64,000 nucleotides of DNA from assembly GCF_026241135.1 (NCBI RefSeq), contig NZ_JAPFGA010000009.1, positions 105,997-169,996 on the forward strand. The letters are read 5' to 3'. Positions 17,894-26,959 of this stretch are shown piece by piece. The notes under the pieces were generated by a model. That model ran no database searches and had not been told where the DNA came from. It saw only the letters and a program-made list of their open reading frames with translations. Source of the stretch: Galbibacter kalidii (GTDB lineage: Bacteria; Bacteroidota; Bacteroidia; Flavobacteriales; Flavobacteriaceae). The first letter of the stretch is position 1. Each line of letters opens with the position of its first letter. Both the position numbers and the translations under genes were made by a program.

Positions 17894-18907
17894 GTGCAAA
17901 AAAATATTATAAAATACACGATTGTAATTTCATTGTTGCTCCTTTCATGTAAAAATGAAAAAGAAGTAAAACAAGAGGATGTATCCGTAGAAACAGAAAC
18001 CAATGCCAATGCCAAACCGGTTTCATACAACAACCCTGTGATCCGGGATAAATTTACAGCCGATCCGGCAGCATTGGTGCATAACGATTCGGTCTATCTT
18101 TATACAGGACACGATGAAGCACCGGATGACTTTAACTTTTACAAAATGAACGAATGGCTGGTCTTTTCATCCGCTGATATGGTGAATTGGAAAGAACACC
18201 CCGTGCCTCTAAAGCCATCAGATTTTGAATGGGTAAAAGGAGACGCCTGGGCGGCAGAAGTCATAGAAAAAGACGGGAAGTTTTATTGGTATGTTACGGT
18301 CGAGCATGCTTCTGTACATGGAAAAGCTATTGGAGTGGCCGTATCAGATTCCCCAACCGGACCTTTTAATGATGCACTTGGAAAAGCACTTATTACCAAC
18401 GATATGACTACCGAGCATACCGATATCAGTTGGGATGACATCGATCCTACGGTTTTTATGGACGACGACGGACAAGCTTATCTGTTTTGGGGAAATACCC
18501 AATGCTATTATGCAAAACTGAAAGATAATATGATAGAACTCGATGGTTCGATACAAACGATAGATTTACCAAAATTCACCGAAGCTCCCTGGATACATAA
18601 AAAAGGGGATTGGTATTACCTTTCTTATGCTTACGGCTTTCCGGAAAAAACAGCCTATGCCATGAGCAAATCGATTACCGGGCCTTGGGAATTTAAAGGA
18701 ATACTCAATGAAGTAGCCGGAAACAGTAACACCAATCATCAAGCGATTATTGAATTTAAAGGGAAAGACTATTTCATATATCACAACGGTAGTATAGAAA
18801 CCAACGGAGGAAGCTTTAGAAGATCGGTTTGTATCGATCGTCTATACTATAATCCGGACGGTACTCTAAAAAGGGTGATAATGACATCAGAAGGAATTCA
18901 GAATTAA
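17894..18907 (+). CDS. GH43 arabinosidase/xylosidase-type lipoprotein
   Basis: 337 residues from a GTG start, which gives the signal peptide MQKNIIKYTIVISLLLLSC with lipobox Cys19; an upstream TTG would add six residues. Propeller acids: Asp57 (FTADPAAL), Asp184 (DIDPTVF), Glu230 (FTEAPW). The family includes alpha-L-arabinofuranosidases, endo-arabinanases and beta-xylosidases; the context argues for an arabinofuranosidase acting on arabinan side chains. A single catalytic domain, no extra module. It lies 11 bases ahead of the third GH43 gene. Confidence 0.85.
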   Translation: MQKNIIKYTIVISLLLLSCKNEKEVKQEDVSVETETNANAKPVSYNNPVIRDKFTADPAALVHNDSVYLYTGHDEAPDDFNFYKMNEWLVFSSADMVNWKEHPVPLKPSDFEWVKGDAWAAEVIEKDGKFYWYVTVEHASVHGKAIGVAVSDSPTGPFNDALGKALITNDMTTEHTDISWDDIDPTVFMDDDGQAYLFWGNTQCYYAKLKDNMIELDGSIQTIDLPKFTEAPWIHKKGDWYYLSYAYGFPEKTAYAMSKSITGPWEFKGILNEVAGNSNTNHQAIIEFKGKDYFIYHNGSIETNGGSFRRSVCIDRLYYNPDGTLKRVIMTSEGIQN

Positions 18908-18918
18908 CCATATAAATA

Positions 18919-19917
18919 ATGAAGCGGTTTTTAATTACATACATTTTCTTGTTTTGTGCGATATATTCTTTTGCACAAGACAAACCTATCGTCCACGACC
19001 CTGTGGTCATTCAACAGGATGACACCTATTACCTGTTCTGTACAGGAAAGGGAATAGCATCCTATACTTCAAAAGATTTGATCAACTGGGAAAAAGCCCC
19101 GGCTATTTTTGCTGAAAAACCAAAATGGACAGATAAAGTAGTCCCCGATTTCAACAATCATATTTGGGCGCCCGATGTAGCATTTCACAACGGAAAATAT
19201 TATGTGTATTATTCGGTGTCTGCTTTTGCAAAAAATACCTCGGCCATCGGATTGGTTACCAACGCAACTTTGAATCCAAAGGATGAAAACTATAAATGGG
19301 AAGACCATGGGATCGTCATACAATCTGTTCCCAACAGGGATTTATGGAATGCCATAGACCCCAATTTGATTTTTGATGAAGAAGATACGCCTTGGTTGGC
19401 GTTCGGTTCGTTTTGGGATGGTCTGAAAATGGTAAAACTCACTTCGGATTTAAAATCCGTTGCCGAACCACAGGAATGGCATACCATTGCCCGTCGTGAA
19501 AGAGATTTTGAACTGGACGACAAAGATCCCGGAAACGCAGCCCTTGAAGCCCCTTTTATATTTAAAAAAGATGGATACTACTATCAGTTCCTGTCGTGGG
19601 ATTTGTGCTGCAGACGTGAAAAAAGTACCTATAAAGTGGTCGTGGGCAGGTCTGAAACCGCAACAGGACCCTATGTGGATAAAGAAGGAAAAGAACTGAA
19701 TCAAGGTGGAGGCACCTTGGTAATTGAAGGTAACGAAAACTGGTATGGCATTGGCCACAACAGCGTATATCACTTCAACCTGCCTACCGGACAGGCAGGC
19801 GGAAAAGATTACTATTTCAGTCACGCCTATGATGCCAATGACAAAGGCGCACCAAAATTAATAGTAAAGGAAATCACCTGGGTGGATGGTTGGCCCACCG
19901 TAAAACCATTAGATTGA
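18919..19917 (+). CDS. GH43 arabinan endo-1,5-alpha-L-arabinosidase-like
   Basis: 332 residues with a signal peptide cleaved after YSFAQ (about residue 20) and no lipobox. GH43 acids: Asp27 (IVHDPVV, immediately at the mature N-terminus as in Arb43A-like enzymes), Asp147 (NAIDPNL) and Glu210 (ALEAPF). NHIWAPDVAFHNGKYYVYYSVSAF is typical of arabinanases. It would shorten arabino-oligosaccharides in the periplasm. Residues 288-294 (LPTGQAG) are encoded by an inserted palindromic repeat (see 19779-19799) and should lie in a loop of the last blade. The next gene starts three bases after the stop. Confidence 0.88.
   Translation: MKRFLITYIFLFCAIYSFAQDKPIVHDPVVIQQDDTYYLFCTGKGIASYTSKDLINWEKAPAIFAEKPKWTDKVVPDFNNHIWAPDVAFHNGKYYVYYSVSAFAKNTSAIGLVTNATLNPKDENYKWEDHGIVIQSVPNRDLWNAIDPNLIFDEEDTPWLAFGSFWDGLKMVKLTSDLKSVAEPQEWHTIARRERDFELDDKDPGNAALEAPFIFKKDGYYYQFLSWDLCCRREKSTYKVVVGRSETATGPYVDKEGKELNQGGGTLVIEGNENWYGIGHNSVYHFNLPTGQAGGKDYYFSHAYDANDKGAPKLIVKEITWVDGWPTVKPLD
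19779..19799 (+). repeat. palindromic repeat inside GH43 coding sequence
   Basis: A CCTGCCT-ACCGGA-CAGGCAGG type palindrome, same core as 7244-7263, placed in frame; it encodes LPTGQAG. Its presence in a gene shows that these elements can move or be copied into coding DNA. Confidence 0.75.
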
Positions 19918-19919
19918 TT

Positions 19920-21962
19920 ATGAAGATATTAAAAAAACTTATAGCGTATAATTATTGTCACACTGAGTTTGTTACACTGAGCTTGTCGAAGTGCAGTCGA
20001 GACCTAAAAGCTTTGCTGTTTTTATTGTTGATGTTTAGTTTTTTATCATGCAAAACCGATAAAAATGAAATAGCAAAAACAGAAACGGAAGAAAAAACCG
20101 GATATTCAATTCAACCGGTGGACATTCAACACGTAAAAGTAACCGATGAGTTTTGGTTGCCTATCATTAAACGTGTTCAAGAAAAAACCATCGATTATGC
20201 CATCGCCAAATGTGAGGAAGAAGGTCGTTTTGAGAATTTCCTGATGGCCGGCGGACAACTAGAGGGTGAAGTAAAAGGAGCCATGCCTTTTGACGACACC
20301 GATGTGTATAAAATTATTGAAGGGGCGTCCAACTCACTTATCAGTGCACCAAATAAACCCCTGGAAAAACTGTTGGATTCCTTTATCGGTATCATAAAAG
20401 TAGGACAGGAAGCCGACGGATATTTGACAACCTGGCGTACGATCAATCCCGCCAAACCACCAGCACCTTGGGTAGAGGTAAAAGAAGGGAAACGCTGGGA
20501 AGCGCTTTTTATGAGTCACGAATTGTATAATGCCGGACATTTATACGAAGCAGCTGCAGTACATTATAGAGCTACCGGAAAACGAAACTTTTTAGACATC
20601 GCCTTAAAAAATGCCGATTTAATGGTAGAAACTTTTGGTGATGCTGAAGGAAAAATACCTGCTGTTCCCGGACATCAAATTATTGAAACCGGATTGATCA
20701 AACTTTATCAAATCACAGAAAAGGAAGACTATCTGAAACTTGCTAAATACTTTTTAGACAACCGTGGAAATCCTGATAATCACGAACTTTTCGGTCCTTA
20801 TTCACAAGACCACCTTCCTGTTGTTGAACAAGATGAGGTGGTAGGTCACGCTGTTAGAGCGATGTATATGTATGCCGCTATGACCGATGTTGCCGCTTTA
20901 CAAGAGGACAGTTTATATCTGGGGGCAGTAAATAAACTTTGGGATAACATGGTGGAAAAGAAAATGTACCTCACCGGAGGTATCGGTGCCAAACATGAAG
21001 GCGAAGCCTTTGGCGATAACTACGAATTACCCAACCTGACGGCATATAACGAAACATGTGCTTCCATTGGTGATGTGTATTGGAATCACCGATTACACAA
21101 CCTTACCGGGGATATTGCCTATTTTGATGTGATCGAACGCACATTGTACAACGGATTGATCTCCGGTTTGTCTTTGGATGGTACTCATTTTTTCTATCCC
21201 AATGCATTGGAATCGGATGGGGTTTATAAATTTAATCAGGGAGCTACCACCCGAAAAGATTGGTTTGATTGCTCGTGTTGCCCGACCAATATAATTCGTT
21301 TTATCCCTTCCATGCCGGGCTTGATCTATTCTAAATCTGATGAGGCCGTTTTTGTGAATTTATATGCTTCCAGCGAAGCTGAAATTGATTTCAATGGAAA
21401 AAAAGTTCAGCTTACCCAACAAACTAATTATCCGTGGGATGGAGCAATATCTTTGAATATTACGTCGGAAGATGACACCGAAATGACTGTGAAATTCCGT
21501 ATTCCGGGATGGAGTCGTAACCAAGTGTTGCCTAGCAATTTGTATACTTATACTGATGAAATGATACAACAACCCACACTGACCATTAATGGTGAGAAAG
21601 TGGAAGCAAAGATTGAAGACGGCTATTTTGTGGTCAATAGAGCATGGAAGTCTTCTGATGAAGTGAAATTGAATTTCCCAATGGAAGTGAGAACGGTAAA
21701 AGCCAGTGAAAAAGTAACAGAAGATAAAGACAAATTGGCCTTAGAATATGGGCCCTTGGTCTATGCTGTAGAAGAAATCGACAATTCTGAATTTGATGCA
21801 ATTTCTGTTTCAGAGTCGGATGCGTTTTCAGTTCAAGAAGAAACTATTTTAAACGGTGTCAATACCATTTCAAATAAAAAACTAAAAGCTATTCCGTATT
21901 ACGCTTGGTCAAATCGCGGTACCGGGAAAATGAAGGTATGGCTTCCTGAAGATAAAGAGTAA
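19920..21962 (+). CDS. GH127-family beta-L-arabinofuranosidase lipoprotein
   Basis: 680 residues from the ATG at 19920 (an earlier in-frame ATG at 19890 overlaps the GH43 gene and is less likely). DUF1680/GH127-like (alpha/alpha)6 barrel then beta domains. The zinc/catalytic set is present: Glu378 and Cys380 in YNETCAS, and Cys453-Cys454 in DCSCCPTN, matching Glu338, Cys340, Cys417 and Cys418 of bifidobacterial HypBA1, where Cys417 is the nucleophile. GH146 is a close alternative. The lipobox FLSC follows a long n-region that contains repeat-derived residues (CHTEFVTLSLSKCSRD). It removes beta-linked L-arabinofuranose, found on extensin, arabinogalactan and RG-II-type side chains. Confidence 0.88.
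   Translation: MKILKKLIAYNYCHTEFVTLSLSKCSRDLKALLFLLLMFSFLSCKTDKNEIAKTETEEKTGYSIQPVDIQHVKVTDEFWLPIIKRVQEKTIDYAIAKCEEEGRFENFLMAGGQLEGEVKGAMPFDDTDVYKIIEGASNSLISAPNKPLEKLLDSFIGIIKVGQEADGYLTTWRTINPAKPPAPWVEVKEGKRWEALFMSHELYNAGHLYEAAAVHYRATGKRNFLDIALKNADLMVETFGDAEGKIPAVPGHQIIETGLIKLYQITEKEDYLKLAKYFLDNRGNPDNHELFGPYSQDHLPVVEQDEVVGHAVRAMYMYAAMTDVAALQEDSLYLGAVNKLWDNMVEKKMYLTGGIGAKHEGEAFGDNYELPNLTAYNETCASIGDVYWNHRLHNLTGDIAYFDVIERTLYNGLISGLSLDGTHFFYPNALESDGVYKFNQGATTRKDWFDCSCCPTNIIRFIPSMPGLIYSKSDEAVFVNLYASSEAEIDFNGKKVQLTQQTNYPWDGAISLNITSEDDTEMTVKFRIPGWSRNQVLPSNLYTYTDEMIQQPTLTINGEKVEAKIEDGYFVVNRAWKSSDEVKLNFPMEVRTVKASEKVTEDKDKLALEYGPLVYAVEEIDNSEFDAISVSESDAFSVQEETILNGVNTISNKKLKAIPYYAWSNRGTGKMKVWLPEDKE
19956..20004 (+). 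repeat. flavobacterial TGTCA...GTCGAA repeat in GH127 signal peptide
   Basis: The segment TGTCACACTGAG...GAGCTTGTCGAAGTGCAGTCGAGACC is one arm of the dispersed repeat seen intergenically at 41892-41961, 47705-47777 and 56499-56523. Here it is in frame between the start codon and the hydrophobic core, lengthening the signal peptide by about 16 residues. Confidence 0.75.
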
Positions 21963-21966
21963 CACC

Positions 21967-21999
21967 AAACCTTCAAGGTTTTCAAAACCTTGAAGGTTT
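21967..21999. repeat. junction palindrome, perfect 16-bp arms
   Basis: AAACCTTCAAGGTTTT (21967-21982), C, AAAACCTTGAAGGTTT (21984-21999). It lies between GH127 and the second GH51 gene, 25 bases before the GH51 start. Same family as 16284, 24065 and 31385. Confidence 0.75.
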
Positions 22000-22024
22000 A
22001 AAATCAACTAATAAAACCAAATAG

Positions 22025-24058
22025 ATGAAAAAATCAATTTTAAAATATACTGTGATAGCCGTCTTGCTGATAGGAGGGGTATACAGTTGTAAAGAAAATA
22101 CAGAAAAGAACACTGACAATCTGGAAGCAGTTGTTCCTATGGAAACAGCCGAGTTAGTAGTCGATCTTAAAGATACGGGGATCGAGATTCAGCCTACGAT
22201 GTACGGAATCTTTTTTGAAGACATCAATTTTGCTGCTGATGGTGGTCTCTATGCCGAAATGATCAAAAACCGCTCTTTTGAATTTACTTTGCCCAAAACT
22301 GGTTGGGTGGAACCCAAAAGTAACCGTCATTCATTCAATAATGAATCGGGTATAATGAGTATTGTGCAGTATGCTGGAGAAAATACAAATCGTAATTACG
22401 CTCGCGTAGCGGTAAAAAATGATGAAGGTTATGTACTCATCAACGAAGGGTTTCGCGGTATGGGGGTAAAAGAAGGGGAGAAGTACAACCTCTCTTTGAA
22501 AGCGAAAAAAGGTAAAGATGATATTAAAAACATCAAATTTCAATTGGTAGATTCATTAGACAATGTGATTGGTGAAACTACGGTTGCTCCTGATGTTTCG
22601 GAATGGAAGACTTACGAAAAACAATTCAGTGCCACCAAAACCGAGATGAAAGCCAAAATGAAGATTACTTTTGAAGGTACCGGAACTATCGATTTGGATA
22701 TGGTTTCCCTTTTCCCTGAAGATACTTGGAAAGGCAGAAAAAATGGTTTGCGAAAAGATCTTGTACAACTCTTGGATGATATGAACCCAGGATTTTTGCG
22801 TTTCCCCGGTGGGTGTATTGTAGAAGGACGAACCTTGGCGAGACGTTATCAATGGAAAAAAACAGTGGGTCCTGTTGCAGACAGGGAAATCCTAGTTAAC
22901 CGTTGGAATACCGAGTTTTCTCACCGTCCAACTCCTGATTACTATCAAAGCTTCGGACTTGGATTTTTTGAATACTTCCAATTGTCGGAAGATATGGGAG
23001 CCGAGCCATTGCCGATTTTGGGTTGCGGAATTGCTTGTCAGTTCAATACAGGAGAATTGGTGCCGATGGACGAGCTCGACCCTTATGTGCAAGACGCTTT
23101 GGATTTAATTGAATTTGCTAACGGAAATACATCCACTCCGTGGGGTAAAGTACGTGCCGATATGGGACATCCTGAGCCATTCAACATGAAATATATCGGA
23201 ATTGGAAACGAGCAATGGGGCGAAGTCTATATTGAACGTTACAAAGTGTTTGAAAAAGCGATAAAAGAAAAATATCCTAATATCGTGATTGTTTCCGGTA
23301 GCGGACCCTTCCCTGAAGGGGATTATTTTGAATACGGTTGGGAACAACTTAAAGAAATGAAGGCCGAGATTGTGGACGAACACTACTACAAACCACCAAA
23401 ATGGTTCAGGGAAAACGCAACACGTTATGATGACTACGACCGTAACGGACCTAAAGTATTTGCCGGGGAATATGCCGCTCAAACTGTGGCAATTGCCAGT
23501 CCTGAAAACAAAAATAGTTGGGATGCTGCTCTATCAGAAGCGGCTTTCATGACCGGATTGGAACGGAATGCAGAGGTGGTTCATCTCACTTCTTACGCAC
23601 CTTTGATGGCACATGTTGATGGTTGGCAGTGGACACCGGATATGATTTGGTTTAACAATTTGGAATCTGTCGGGACACCTAATTATCAGGTGCAAAAATT
23701 ATACGCTACCAATGCCGGAACCGATTTACTTTCCATTACTGAAGATGGAAAACCGCTAACTGGTCAACATAATTTATACGCTTCCGCAGTAAAAGATCAA
23801 AATACAGGCGAATTGATTATTAAAGTGGTGAACACTTCATCATCAGAACAAAAAGTAGAGATGAAGCCTAATGGGGGTTCTGTAGCAAACACAGGAACGA
23901 TTATCACGCTTCATCACGAAGACCTGGATAGCGAAAATTCATTCGAAGCTCCTGAAAATATCAGTCCGAAGTCAGAAGAATTTAAAACAGAAGATGGGGC
24001 GATAAATCTGGCGCTTCCGGCACAATCGATGACTGTGATTAAGGTGAATATAATTTAA
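22025..24058 (+). CDS. GH51 alpha-L-arabinofuranosidase (long type, lipoprotein)
   Basis: 677 residues. Lipobox VYSC (Cys22) with an acidic, Asn-rich linker. Residues about 45-240 hold the first barrel strand (YGIFFEDINFAADGGLYAEMIKNRSFE) interrupted by a CBM4-like jelly-roll (EGFRGMGVKEGEKY to IDLDMVSLFPE), then the catalytic barrel: acid/base Glu396 in GIGNEQWG and nucleophile Glu482 in VFAGEYAAQ. The C-terminal beta-sandwich closes the chain. This layout is the eukaryote-like/Bacteroidota GH51 subtype that acts on polymeric arabinan or arabinoxylan, so the two GH51 enzymes of the operon probably differ in substrate size and in location. Confidence 0.92.
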   Translation: MKKSILKYTVIAVLLIGGVYSCKENTEKNTDNLEAVVPMETAELVVDLKDTGIEIQPTMYGIFFEDINFAADGGLYAEMIKNRSFEFTLPKTGWVEPKSNRHSFNNESGIMSIVQYAGENTNRNYARVAVKNDEGYVLINEGFRGMGVKEGEKYNLSLKAKKGKDDIKNIKFQLVDSLDNVIGETTVAPDVSEWKTYEKQFSATKTEMKAKMKITFEGTGTIDLDMVSLFPEDTWKGRKNGLRKDLVQLLDDMNPGFLRFPGGCIVEGRTLARRYQWKKTVGPVADREILVNRWNTEFSHRPTPDYYQSFGLGFFEYFQLSEDMGAEPLPILGCGIACQFNTGELVPMDELDPYVQDALDLIEFANGNTSTPWGKVRADMGHPEPFNMKYIGIGNEQWGEVYIERYKVFEKAIKEKYPNIVIVSGSGPFPEGDYFEYGWEQLKEMKAEIVDEHYYKPPKWFRENATRYDDYDRNGPKVFAGEYAAQTVAIASPENKNSWDAALSEAAFMTGLERNAEVVHLTSYAPLMAHVDGWQWTPDMIWFNNLESVGTPNYQVQKLYATNAGTDLLSITEDGKPLTGQHNLYASAVKDQNTGELIIKVVNTSSSEQKVEMKPNGGSVANTGTIITLHHEDLDSENSFEAPENISPKSEEFKTEDGAINLALPAQSMTVIKVNII

Positions 24059-24064
24059 TTTTTT

Positions 24065-24097
24065 AGACCTGAAAGGTTTTCAAAACCTGTCGGGTCT
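24065..24097. repeat. junction palindrome after second GH51
   Basis: AGACCTGAAAGGTTTT, C, AAAACCTGTCGGGTCT; two mismatches between arms. It is followed by the araB promoter, so here it may act as the end of the polysaccharide-degrading transcript. Confidence 0.65.
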
Positions 24098-24132
24098 GGT
24101 GAAATGATGAAGTTTAAATAAAAAATAATATT

Positions 24133-24151
24133 AAGTGTTTTGAATACACTT
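24133..24151 (+). promoter_or_regulatory. candidate AraR operator, araB promoter (perfect match)
   Basis: AAGTGTTTTGAATACACTT: both 6-base halves are exact inverted copies with a 7-base spacer. It covers the -33 element (TTTG, 24139-24142) of the araB promoter, the classic placement for a repressor. This site defines the motif used for the other four. Confidence 0.65.
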
Positions 24152-24168
24152 GCAAATAACTATATTTG
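24139..24168 (+). promoter_or_regulatory. araB promoter, Bacteroidota type
   Basis: -33 TTTG at 24139-24142, 18-base spacer, and a perfect -7 TATATTTG (TAnnTTTG) at 24161-24168. Transcription should begin near 24175, giving a leader of about 75 bases before the araB ATG. It makes araB-araD-araA and downstream genes a second transcription unit of the locus. Confidence 0.65.
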
Positions 24169-24251
24169 TTTTCAATAAGAAACAAGAGATAAAAAGTTAG
24201 GTGTAAGGGGAGTAGTTGTACAAAACCTTACAGGGATTAAGGAAAAAGAAA

Positions 24252-25916
24252 ATGAAAAAATACGTTATAGGATTAGATTATGGTTCTGATTCAGTTCGAG
24301 CGGTGTTGATAGATGTTCAGAACGGTGGCGAATTGGCCTCAGAAGTCTATTGGTATCCGCGATGGAAAGAGCAGAAATATTGTGATGCGGGCAAAAACCA
24401 ATTCCGACAGCATCCATTAGACCATATCGAAGGACTGGAACACACTATAAAATCAGTAATTTCAGAGAGTGAGGTTAAACCTGAAACTGTGGTGGGTATT
24501 TGTATCGACACTACAGGTTCGTCACCGATGCCGCTGACAGCCGATGGAACGCCTTTGGCTTTGGTCGATGATTTTAAGGAAAATCCGAATGCGATGATGG
24601 TACTTTGGAAGGACCATACCGCAGTAAAGGAAGCCAATGAAGTTAATGAACTTGCCCGTACATGGGGAGGGGAAGACTATACCAAATATGAAGGTGGGAT
24701 TTATTCTTCGGAGTGGTTTTGGGCAAAGATCCTACACGTAGCCAGGGAAGACAAAGCGGTGAAAAAAGCCACGCACACATGGATGGAACACTGTGATTAT
24801 ATCACTTATCTCTTGGCGGATCATAAAGACTTGAAAACCTTTAAGCGTAGCCGTTGTGCAGCTGGTCATAAGGCCATGTGGCACGAAAGCTGGAGCGGAT
24901 TGCCATCTGAGGATTTCCTTTCGCAATTGGACCCGTATCTGGCGGAATTACGAGGAAATTTATATGATGATACGTTCACCTCAGATGATATCGCAGGACA
25001 TTTAAATAAAGAATGGGCAGCCAAACTGGGCTTGACTACCCAGACTGTTATCGCCGTGGGAACCTTTGATGCCCATGCCGGTGCCGTAGGTGCAAAAATA
25101 GATGAACATGCCTTAGTGCGGGTGATGGGAACATCCACTTGTGATATTATGATTTCATCCCCTCAAGTGCTTGGTGATAAGACCGTAAAAGGGATTTGCG
25201 GTCAGGTAGATGGATCAGTTATTCCCGGTCTGATAGGTTTGGAAGCCGGTCAATCGGCCTTTGGTGATGTCTTGGCTTGGTTTAAGAATTTACTATCGTG
25301 GCCTATCGATAATTTGGTAATGAAATCAGACTTGCTTTCCGAAGAACAAAAAGAGCAATTACAAACGGAAATAGATACGAATTTCATCAGGAAATTAACG
25401 GCACAAGCAGAACAAATTCCACTATCCGAAGCTATTCCTGTAGCTTTGGATTGGGTGAACGGTCGCCGTACTCCCGACGCAAATCAGGAATTAAAAAGTG
25501 CCTTTACGGGCATTTCATTGGGAACTAAAGCCCCGCATATTTTTAAGGCCTTGGTCAATGCCATTTGTTTTGGTTCCAAAATGATTGTGGAGCGCTTTGA
25601 AAACGAAGGGGTGAAAATTGAATCGGTTATTGGGATTGGTGGTGTCGCACGAAAATCACCTTTTATCATGCAAACTTTGGCCAACGTGCTGAACCGCCCC
25701 ATAAAAGTAGCCGAATCTGATCAAGCCCCAGCTTTGGGCGCTGCTATTTATGCGGCCGTAGCGGCAGGAATATATAAAAACGTGATAGAAGCCGCCCAAG
25801 TGATGGGAAGTCCGTTTGAAGCGGAATATTTCCCGCAATACGATGAGGTTCAGGAGTATGAAACGTTGATGGAATCCTATAAAACTTTGGGAGGTTTTGT
25901 TGAAAGTATAACATGA
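24252..25916 (+). CDS. araB: L-ribulokinase
   Basis: 554-residue FGGY-family sugar kinase that phosphorylates L-ribulose to L-ribulose 5-phosphate in the cytoplasm. The N-terminal nucleotide-binding motif is YVIGLDYGSDSVRAVLID, beginning four residues after the chosen ATG; a start 12 codons upstream is possible but adds a basic tail not usual for AraB. Other family blocks: CIDTTGSSPMPL, VGTFDAHAGAVGAKI, MGTSTCDIM, and the C-terminal FGGY-type GIGGVARKSPFIMQTLANVLNRPI followed by ALGAAIYAA. Length agrees with AraB (about 550-565). Confidence 0.95.
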   Translation: MKKYVIGLDYGSDSVRAVLIDVQNGGELASEVYWYPRWKEQKYCDAGKNQFRQHPLDHIEGLEHTIKSVISESEVKPETVVGICIDTTGSSPMPLTADGTPLALVDDFKENPNAMMVLWKDHTAVKEANEVNELARTWGGEDYTKYEGGIYSSEWFWAKILHVAREDKAVKKATHTWMEHCDYITYLLADHKDLKTFKRSRCAAGHKAMWHESWSGLPSEDFLSQLDPYLAELRGNLYDDTFTSDDIAGHLNKEWAAKLGLTTQTVIAVGTFDAHAGAVGAKIDEHALVRVMGTSTCDIMISSPQVLGDKTVKGICGQVDGSVIPGLIGLEAGQSAFGDVLAWFKNLLSWPIDNLVMKSDLLSEEQKEQLQTEIDTNFIRKLTAQAEQIPLSEAIPVALDWVNGRRTPDANQELKSAFTGISLGTKAPHIFKALVNAICFGSKMIVERFENEGVKIESVIGIGGVARKSPFIMQTLANVLNRPIKVAESDQAPALGAAIYAAVAAGIYKNVIEAAQVMGSPFEAEYFPQYDEVQEYETLMESYKTLGGFVESIT

Positions 25917-25920
25917 TCCT

Positions 25921-25970
25921 CCCCCAACCCCTCCAAAGGAGGGGAGAAAAATCCCTTTTCTTAGGGGAAG
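25921..25970. repeat. CCCCTCC/GGAGGGG intergenic hairpin
   Basis: CCCCTCC (25928-25934), AAA, GGAGGGG (25938-25944), then a second imperfect CCC/GGG stem. A common flavobacterial intergenic sequence type. It fills most of the 91-base gap between araB and araD. Confidence 0.6.
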
Positions 25971-26007
25971 TTAGGTAAGGACTCAAAAAGAAAAAAAAGA
26001 AAAAAAT

Positions 26008-26709
26008 ATGAGCACAAAATACAAATCCTTAAAAGAAGAGTGCTACGAAGCCAATATGGAGCTTAATGCTTTAGAGTTGGTAGTCTACACTTTCGGTAAT
26101 GTAAGTGCGGCGGACAGGGACAATGGCGTGTTTGCCATCAAACCCAGTGGTGTCCCCTATGAAAAGTTAAAACCCGAAGATATCGTGATTTTGGATTACG
26201 AGAACAATATTGTGGAAGGCACAATGCGTCCGTCGTCCGACACTAAAACACATGCCTATTTGTATAAGAATTGGGACGATATTGGTGGGATAGCCCATAC
26301 ACATGCTACCTATTCCGTGGCTTGGGCACAGGCACAACGCGATATTCCTATTTTCGGAACCACGCATGCAGATCACCTAACAGCCGATATTCCTTGTGCG
26401 CCGCCAATGAGCGACGATTTAATTCAAGGGAATTACGAACACAATACCGGGATTCAGATCATCAATTGTTTTAAAGACAAAAATATTTCACATAAAGAAG
26501 TGGAAATGGTGCTTTTGGGCAATCACGGACCTTTCGCTTGGGGAAAAAATGCAGCGAAAGCGGTTTACAACAGCAAAGTATTGGAAGTGGTAGCCGAAAT
26601 GGCATATCTCACCCTTCAGATAAATCCTGAAGCCCCGCGATTAAAAGATTCACTCATAAAAAAACATTACGAACGTAAACACGGCAAAGACGCCTATTAC
26701 GGACAGTAA
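26008..26709 (+). CDS. araD: L-ribulose-5-phosphate 4-epimerase
   Basis: 233-residue class II aldolase-fold, zinc-dependent epimerase that makes D-xylulose 5-phosphate, which enters the pentose phosphate pathway. Metal ligands are in HTHATYSVAWAQ (two His) and LLGNHGPFAWG (third His); GTTHADHL carries the catalytic Asp region, GNVSAAD the phosphate-binding loop, and the C-terminal DAYYGQ contains the tyrosine equivalent to Tyr229 of E. coli AraD. Length matches the family (231-234). It lies between araB and araA. Confidence 0.95.
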   Translation: MSTKYKSLKEECYEANMELNALELVVYTFGNVSAADRDNGVFAIKPSGVPYEKLKPEDIVILDYENNIVEGTMRPSSDTKTHAYLYKNWDDIGGIAHTHATYSVAWAQAQRDIPIFGTTHADHLTADIPCAPPMSDDLIQGNYEHNTGIQIINCFKDKNISHKEVEMVLLGNHGPFAWGKNAAKAVYNSKVLEVVAEMAYLTLQINPEAPRLKDSLIKKHYERKHGKDAYYGQ

Positions 26710-26753
26710 TGAATGTATAGTGAAAAATGAATAATTAATAATGAAAAGTAGAG

Positions 26754-26832
26754 GCGTAAAGCTTTACGCTATTGGAAGCCTCACAGGTTTCCACTTGTCC
26801 CGTACTGAAACGTCGGGAAAACCTGTGAGGGC
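26754..26832. repeat. two palindromes between araD and araA
   Basis: Perfect 16-bp GCGTAAAGCTTTACGC at 26754-26769, then a long stem-loop with arms GCCTCACAGGTTT (26778-26790) and AAACCTGTGAGG (near 26818-26829). There is no ORF in 26710-26959; a run of A/T follows up to the araA ATG. Confidence 0.65.
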
Positions 26833-26959
26833 TGAATAGAATTAAGAGTAAAAAAAGAGTAATTGATAAAGAAAAATTAGTTGATTGAGTGTCTCGGCTA
26901 ACTTAAATATGCTGAAAAATCACCAATTAACTAATCACCAATAACGAATAACTTAAAAC

